This document shows, in pieces, positions 61,302-64,000 of a stretch of 64,000 bases of DNA. Each line of letters begins with the position of its first letter. Position 1 is the first letter of the stretch. The position numbers were made by a program, and so were the translations under genes. The notes under the pieces were generated by a model, which was not told the origin of the DNA, searched no databases, and worked only from the letters and a program-made list of their open reading frames with translations. This stretch comes from CAZHFW01 sp964531675 (GTDB lineage Bacteria > Planctomycetota > Phycisphaerae > Phycisphaerales > UBA1924), in contig CAZHFW010000022.1 in NCBI GenBank assembly GCA_964531675.1, positions 1 through 64,000 on the forward strand, in the 5' to 3' direction.

Positions 61302-62522
61302 ATGCCCTCTCACGAGATCCCGCTCTCCCGCCCCGACATCTCCGAGGTCGAGGAGTCCCTGGTCATCCAGACACTCCGCTCCGGAAGGCTCTCCATCGGG
61401 CCCATGACCGAGCAGTTCGAGCGCTCCGTCGCCGCCCGGGTCGGGCGGAGCCATGCGGTCGCGGTCAACAGCGGGACCAGCGGCCTGCACCTGATCGTGA
61501 ACGCCCTGGGCATCGGCCCGGGCGACGAGGTCATCACCACGCCCTTCAGCTTCATCGCCTCGGCCAACTGCATCCTCTACGCGGGCGCGACCCCGGTCTT
61601 CGTGGACATCTGTCCCAAGACGCTCAACATGGACCCCGCCAAGCTCGAGGCCGCCATCGGTCCGCGCACCAAGGCGATCATCGCGGTCGAGACCTTCGGC
61701 AATCCCTGGTACATGGACCAGTACGAGCAGATCGCCGCCCGCCATGAAGTCCCCCTGATCGAAGATTGCTGCGAAGCGCTGGGCACGAGCCACAAGGGCC
61801 GCCCTTGCGGGTCCTTCGGACGCATCGGCGTCTTCGGCTTCTATCCGAACAAGCAGATCACGACCGGCGAAGGCGGGATGATCGTCACCGACGACCACCG
61901 CCTGGCCGAGCTTTGCCGCTCGATGCGCAACCAGGGCCGCCCGCTCGGTTGGCAGCCCCCGCCCATGTCGTCGCGCGATGCGGCTGCGAACACACGCAAC
62001 GGCGAATCCGTCGGGGGCGTCGCCGCGGGCTCCTGGCTCCGTCACGAGCGCCTGGGTTACAACTACCGCCTGAGCGAAGTGAACGCCGCACTGGGCGTGG
62101 CCCAGATGCGCCGCCTGGACTCAATCGTGCAGCGGCGCAACGACGTGGCCCAGCGCTACATCAGCCGCCTGGCGGGCAACCCCCACCTGATCATGCCCAC
62201 GCTCTCGGAAGACACCGCGATGTCGTGGTTCGTGTTCGTCGTCAGGCTCTCGACAACCTACACGCAGGACGATCGCGACCGCATCATCAAGTCGATGCGC
62301 AACCACGACGTGGGCGCGGGCGACTACTTCCCCTGCATCCACCTCCAGCCCTTCTACCGCGAGCAGTTCGGCTTCCGCCCCGGGATGTTCCCCATCGCCG
62401 AGAGCGTGAGCCAGCGCACCATCGCGCTGCCGTTCTACAACGACCTCTCGCCCGAGGACGCCGAGCACGTCTGCGCCACGCTCGAGCTCATGATCAAGCG
62501 GGAAAACCTGAGGCGGAACTGA
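61302..62522 (+). CDS. DegT/DnrJ/EryC1/StrS-family PLP aminotransferase
   Basis: A 406-residue PLP enzyme: VNSGTSGLHLIVNALGIGPGDEVITTPFSFIAS, cofactor Asp in LIEDCCEALG and Schiff-base Lys in GFYPNKQITTGEGG. It resembles the WecE/PseC/PglE-type sugar aminotransferases and could supply an amino sugar for the polysaccharide island, although it lies 25 kb away. A 20-residue insertion around RDAAANTRNGESVGG is unusual. No Shine-Dalgarno is visible before the ATG. Confidence 0.88.
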   Translation: MPSHEIPLSRPDISEVEESLVIQTLRSGRLSIGPMTEQFERSVAARVGRSHAVAVNSGTSGLHLIVNALGIGPGDEVITTPFSFIASANCILYAGATPVFVDICPKTLNMDPAKLEAAIGPRTKAIIAVETFGNPWYMDQYEQIAARHEVPLIEDCCEALGTSHKGRPCGSFGRIGVFGFYPNKQITTGEGGMIVTDDHRLAELCRSMRNQGRPLGWQPPPMSSRDAAANTRNGESVGGVAAGSWLRHERLGYNYRLSEVNAALGVAQMRRLDSIVQRRNDVAQRYISRLAGNPHLIMPTLSEDTAMSWFVFVVRLSTTYTQDDRDRIIKSMRNHDVGAGDYFPCIHLQPFYREQFGFRPGMFPIAESVSQRTIALPFYNDLSPEDAEHVCATLELMIKRENLRRN

Positions 62523-62929
62523 CTCGCCCTCACGGACGCACCCGTCAGCGAGGGAATCCGCGCACCGCTTGCCTTCGCTCGGACTGGCCTCCGTCGCCTT
62601 GGATCGCGCGGGGTTCCCGCGGGCCCAGAAGTCCCGCGTGCGACACAAACGGCCATTGCCGCAACCTTGCGGCAACTCGCGCCTGCCAAGCGGCGATACG
62701 CTGCGATTCTGGGTCAAGAAGCACCATACTGACTCAAATGTGCGCACCCACGAATATCTCGCCTCATCGCGCACTCCAAAGTTGCACGACGCATGTTGCA
62801 AGCGGCCTGAGCGAGCATTAACGTGCATGCCCAGAGCTCGCCATGAGCTTCTGTAGCGACCTCCGCGAGCGCCCGGCGTTCGCGGCTCGGACCCGCCCCG
62901 CTCCCCGCGTTCACCCTCGGAAAAACAGC
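62523..62929. other. Intergenic region with a perfect 9-bp palindrome
   Basis: About 400 bp without a confident gene. At 62656-62675 TTGCCGCAA is mirrored by TTGCGGCAA across two bases, a perfect inverted repeat suited to a dimeric regulator or a small hairpin. Further TTGC elements occur near 62783 and 62796. The stretch 62700-62800 is relatively AT-rich and includes CATACTGA, a possible -10. Confidence 0.4.
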
Positions 62930-63754
62930 ATGCTCCACGGTGCGCTTTGCCTGATGGTTGCCACCCTCGTCCCTTCGCTCGGGCGATTGTCGAACGACCC
63001 GCCGGTCGTGCTCGCGCAATCTCCCGCCGACACCATGACCCCGGCACAGATCGGCACGCTGGTCCGCGACCGGCTCAGGAGCTTGACCGCCCTGCGATTC
63101 GAACAGCGGATCGCCTCCCGCGGCGTGGAGTACGTCATCCTCAGGCAGATGACGCCCGAAGCCTTCCGCAGCGAGGTCTACGACCGAGGCCAGCTCATCT
63201 ACGCGATCGGCATGGAGAAGGGAAAGGTCACCGAGTTTCTGGCCAAGGGCGCACCCGCCGATGAAGGCCCGGCGCCCGCCGACCTGTGGATGACCTATGA
63301 CGCCCCCGCGCCCGATGGATGCCGGAACAGCCAGCTCTGCCATCCCGATCTGGCCTTCAGCATCCGCTCGTGCCTGGCGACCTGGATCGGCCCGCATGCT
63401 GCTCGCCCCGATGATCTGCTCGCGATGATCTCCGGATGCCAGTCGATCGAGCGCACCCTCGTCGAAGGCAAGCTCTGCTATCTCGCGTCCTTCTCCGACA
63501 CCGTGCCCGACGACGGCAACGGCAAGCCCCGGAGCTTCTCCAACCAGTTCTTCGTCGATCCCCAGACCGGAGAGCTCCGTCAGTGGGACAGCACCCAGCA
63601 GCAGGACGGCCGCGATCCCCTGACCCGCCGCCGAACCTTCCGCAAGTTCTCCACCGAACCAATCCCTGACACGTTCGCCTGGCTGCCAACCCCTCAGACC
63701 CTGCAGCGGAGCCTCACCCAAGACGCTCCCACCGCCAAAACCGCCAGCCGGTGA
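62930..63754 (+). CDS. Exported protein of unknown function
   Basis: A 274-residue protein whose ATG at 62930 places a hydrophobic signal (LCLMVATLVPSLG) at the N-terminus; an in-frame ATG at 62843 would add 29 basic, Pro-rich residues and seems less likely. The mature part has a LolA/DUF2092-like flavour (LRSLTALRFEQRIASRGVEYVILRQMTPEAFRSEVYDRGQLIYAIG), a three-Cys region (CRNSQLC and RSCLATW) and a C-terminal part FSNQFFVDPQTGELRQWDSTQ. A role in lipoprotein or lipid handling is only a guess. Confidence 0.65.
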   Translation: MLHGALCLMVATLVPSLGRLSNDPPVVLAQSPADTMTPAQIGTLVRDRLRSLTALRFEQRIASRGVEYVILRQMTPEAFRSEVYDRGQLIYAIGMEKGKVTEFLAKGAPADEGPAPADLWMTYDAPAPDGCRNSQLCHPDLAFSIRSCLATWIGPHAARPDDLLAMISGCQSIERTLVEGKLCYLASFSDTVPDDGNGKPRSFSNQFFVDPQTGELRQWDSTQQQDGRDPLTRRRTFRKFSTEPIPDTFAWLPTPQTLQRSLTQDAPTAKTASR

Positions 63755-63827
63755 GGCCCAGAGACAGTCGGGGGCGATCGATCCGGGGCCTGTCTTTGCG
63801 TACGCTTCTGCTTCGAACGCCGCACAC

Positions 63828-63856
63828 TTGAACCCATGGGGGGAGCGGTCTAGGCT
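63828..63856 (+). promoter_or_regulatory. Promoter of rpmB
   Basis: TTGAAC (63828-63833), 17 bp, TAGGCT (63851-63856) predicts a start near 63863 and a 30-nt leader that contains GGAAGGG before the rpmB ATG. Confidence 0.65.
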
Positions 63857-63892
63857 TCTCTCCACTCATTCGGGAATCGGAAGGGTTACACC

Positions 63893-64000
63893 ATGTCCAG
63901 AGTTTGCCAGTTCACCGGTAAGAAGCCTTCGGTCGGCAAGAAGCGCACTTGGCGCGGTCAGGCCATCAAGAAGGGCGGCTTCGGTCTGAAGCCCACCGGC
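63893..64000 (+). CDS. rpmB: 50S ribosomal protein bL28, 3' end outside window
   Basis: The first 36 residues are visible, beginning MSRVCQFTGKKPSVGKKRTW, a typical bL28 N-terminus. The single Cys5 indicates the zinc-free form in this part. GGAAGGG lies about 7 nt upstream and a good promoter precedes it. Confidence 0.92.
   Translation, partial: MSRVCQFTGKKPSVGKKRTWRGQAIKKGGFGLKPTG

Overview
The window looks like a chromosomal segment of a high-GC planctomycete, most likely of the class Phycisphaerae. That assignment is inferred from several traits: secreted proteins ending in a P-[TA]-P-G / hydrophobic / RRR(R) sorting tail, a pseudopilin-like protein with an F-A-D-G-H-V motif near its C-terminus, a stand-alone dnaA, an isolated rpmA, and strong GC bias in third codon positions. 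No rRNA operon, CRISPR array, prophage or insertion sequence was seen.

Layout. 0-7 kb: the end of an unassigned gene, an MFS transporter, a probable stand-alone structured RNA on the minus strand (about 1948-2286), a three-gene znuA-znuC-znuB-type metal uptake operon behind a Fur-family-like operator, tRNA-Ala(CGC) and an SGNH hydrolase. 7-8 kb: a secreted protein with a PEP-CTERM-like tail. 8.1-36.3 kb: a cell-surface polysaccharide island. It holds rmlA-rmlC-rmlD-rmlB on the plus strand for dTDP-rhamnose, followed by minus-strand blocks. The first block carries a DegT-type aminotransferase, a protein with three left-handed beta-helix modules, a flippase and a glycosyltransferase. The second carries a Wza-like exporter, Wzz-like protein, degenerate BY-kinase-like ATPase, O-antigen polymerase/ligase, second flippase and methyltransferase. 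The third carries rfbF/rfbG-type CDP-glucose genes, the initiating sugar-phosphate transferase and another DegT aminotransferase. A plus-strand block (30.9-36.3 kb) adds an epimerase, three glycosyltransferases and a lipoprotein with a beta-propeller glycosidase fold. Most neighbours within blocks overlap by ATGA, so translation is probably coupled.

36-64 kb is mostly housekeeping: hflX, a C-terminal processing protease, tsaD, a secreted zinc metallopeptidase, a GGQ release-factor-like protein, a thioredoxin-like protein, an L7/L12-CTD-like protein, mutS, a possible periplasmic metal-handling cluster (outer-membrane barrel, HMA lipoprotein, Cys-rich membrane peptide), ogt, tRNA-Thr(CGT), rpmA, a GNAT enzyme, dnaA with a long repetitive N-terminal extension, a DegT aminotransferase and the start of rpmB. 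Three further secreted proteins with the short sorting tail, a pseudopilin-like protein and a lamin-tail/dockerin protein are interspersed.

Three observations stand out. The minus-strand RNA near 2 kb has its own promoter, many hairpins, a terminator and a 15-nt perfect complement to the usual 3' end of 16S rRNA. At least nine genes carry a TANNNT box 5-7 nt before the start codon and no Shine-Dalgarno sequence, which points to leaderless mRNAs. The island also contains two apparent pseudoenzymes: a triple acetyltransferase-like protein and a BY-kinase-like protein lacking its nucleotide-binding motifs.
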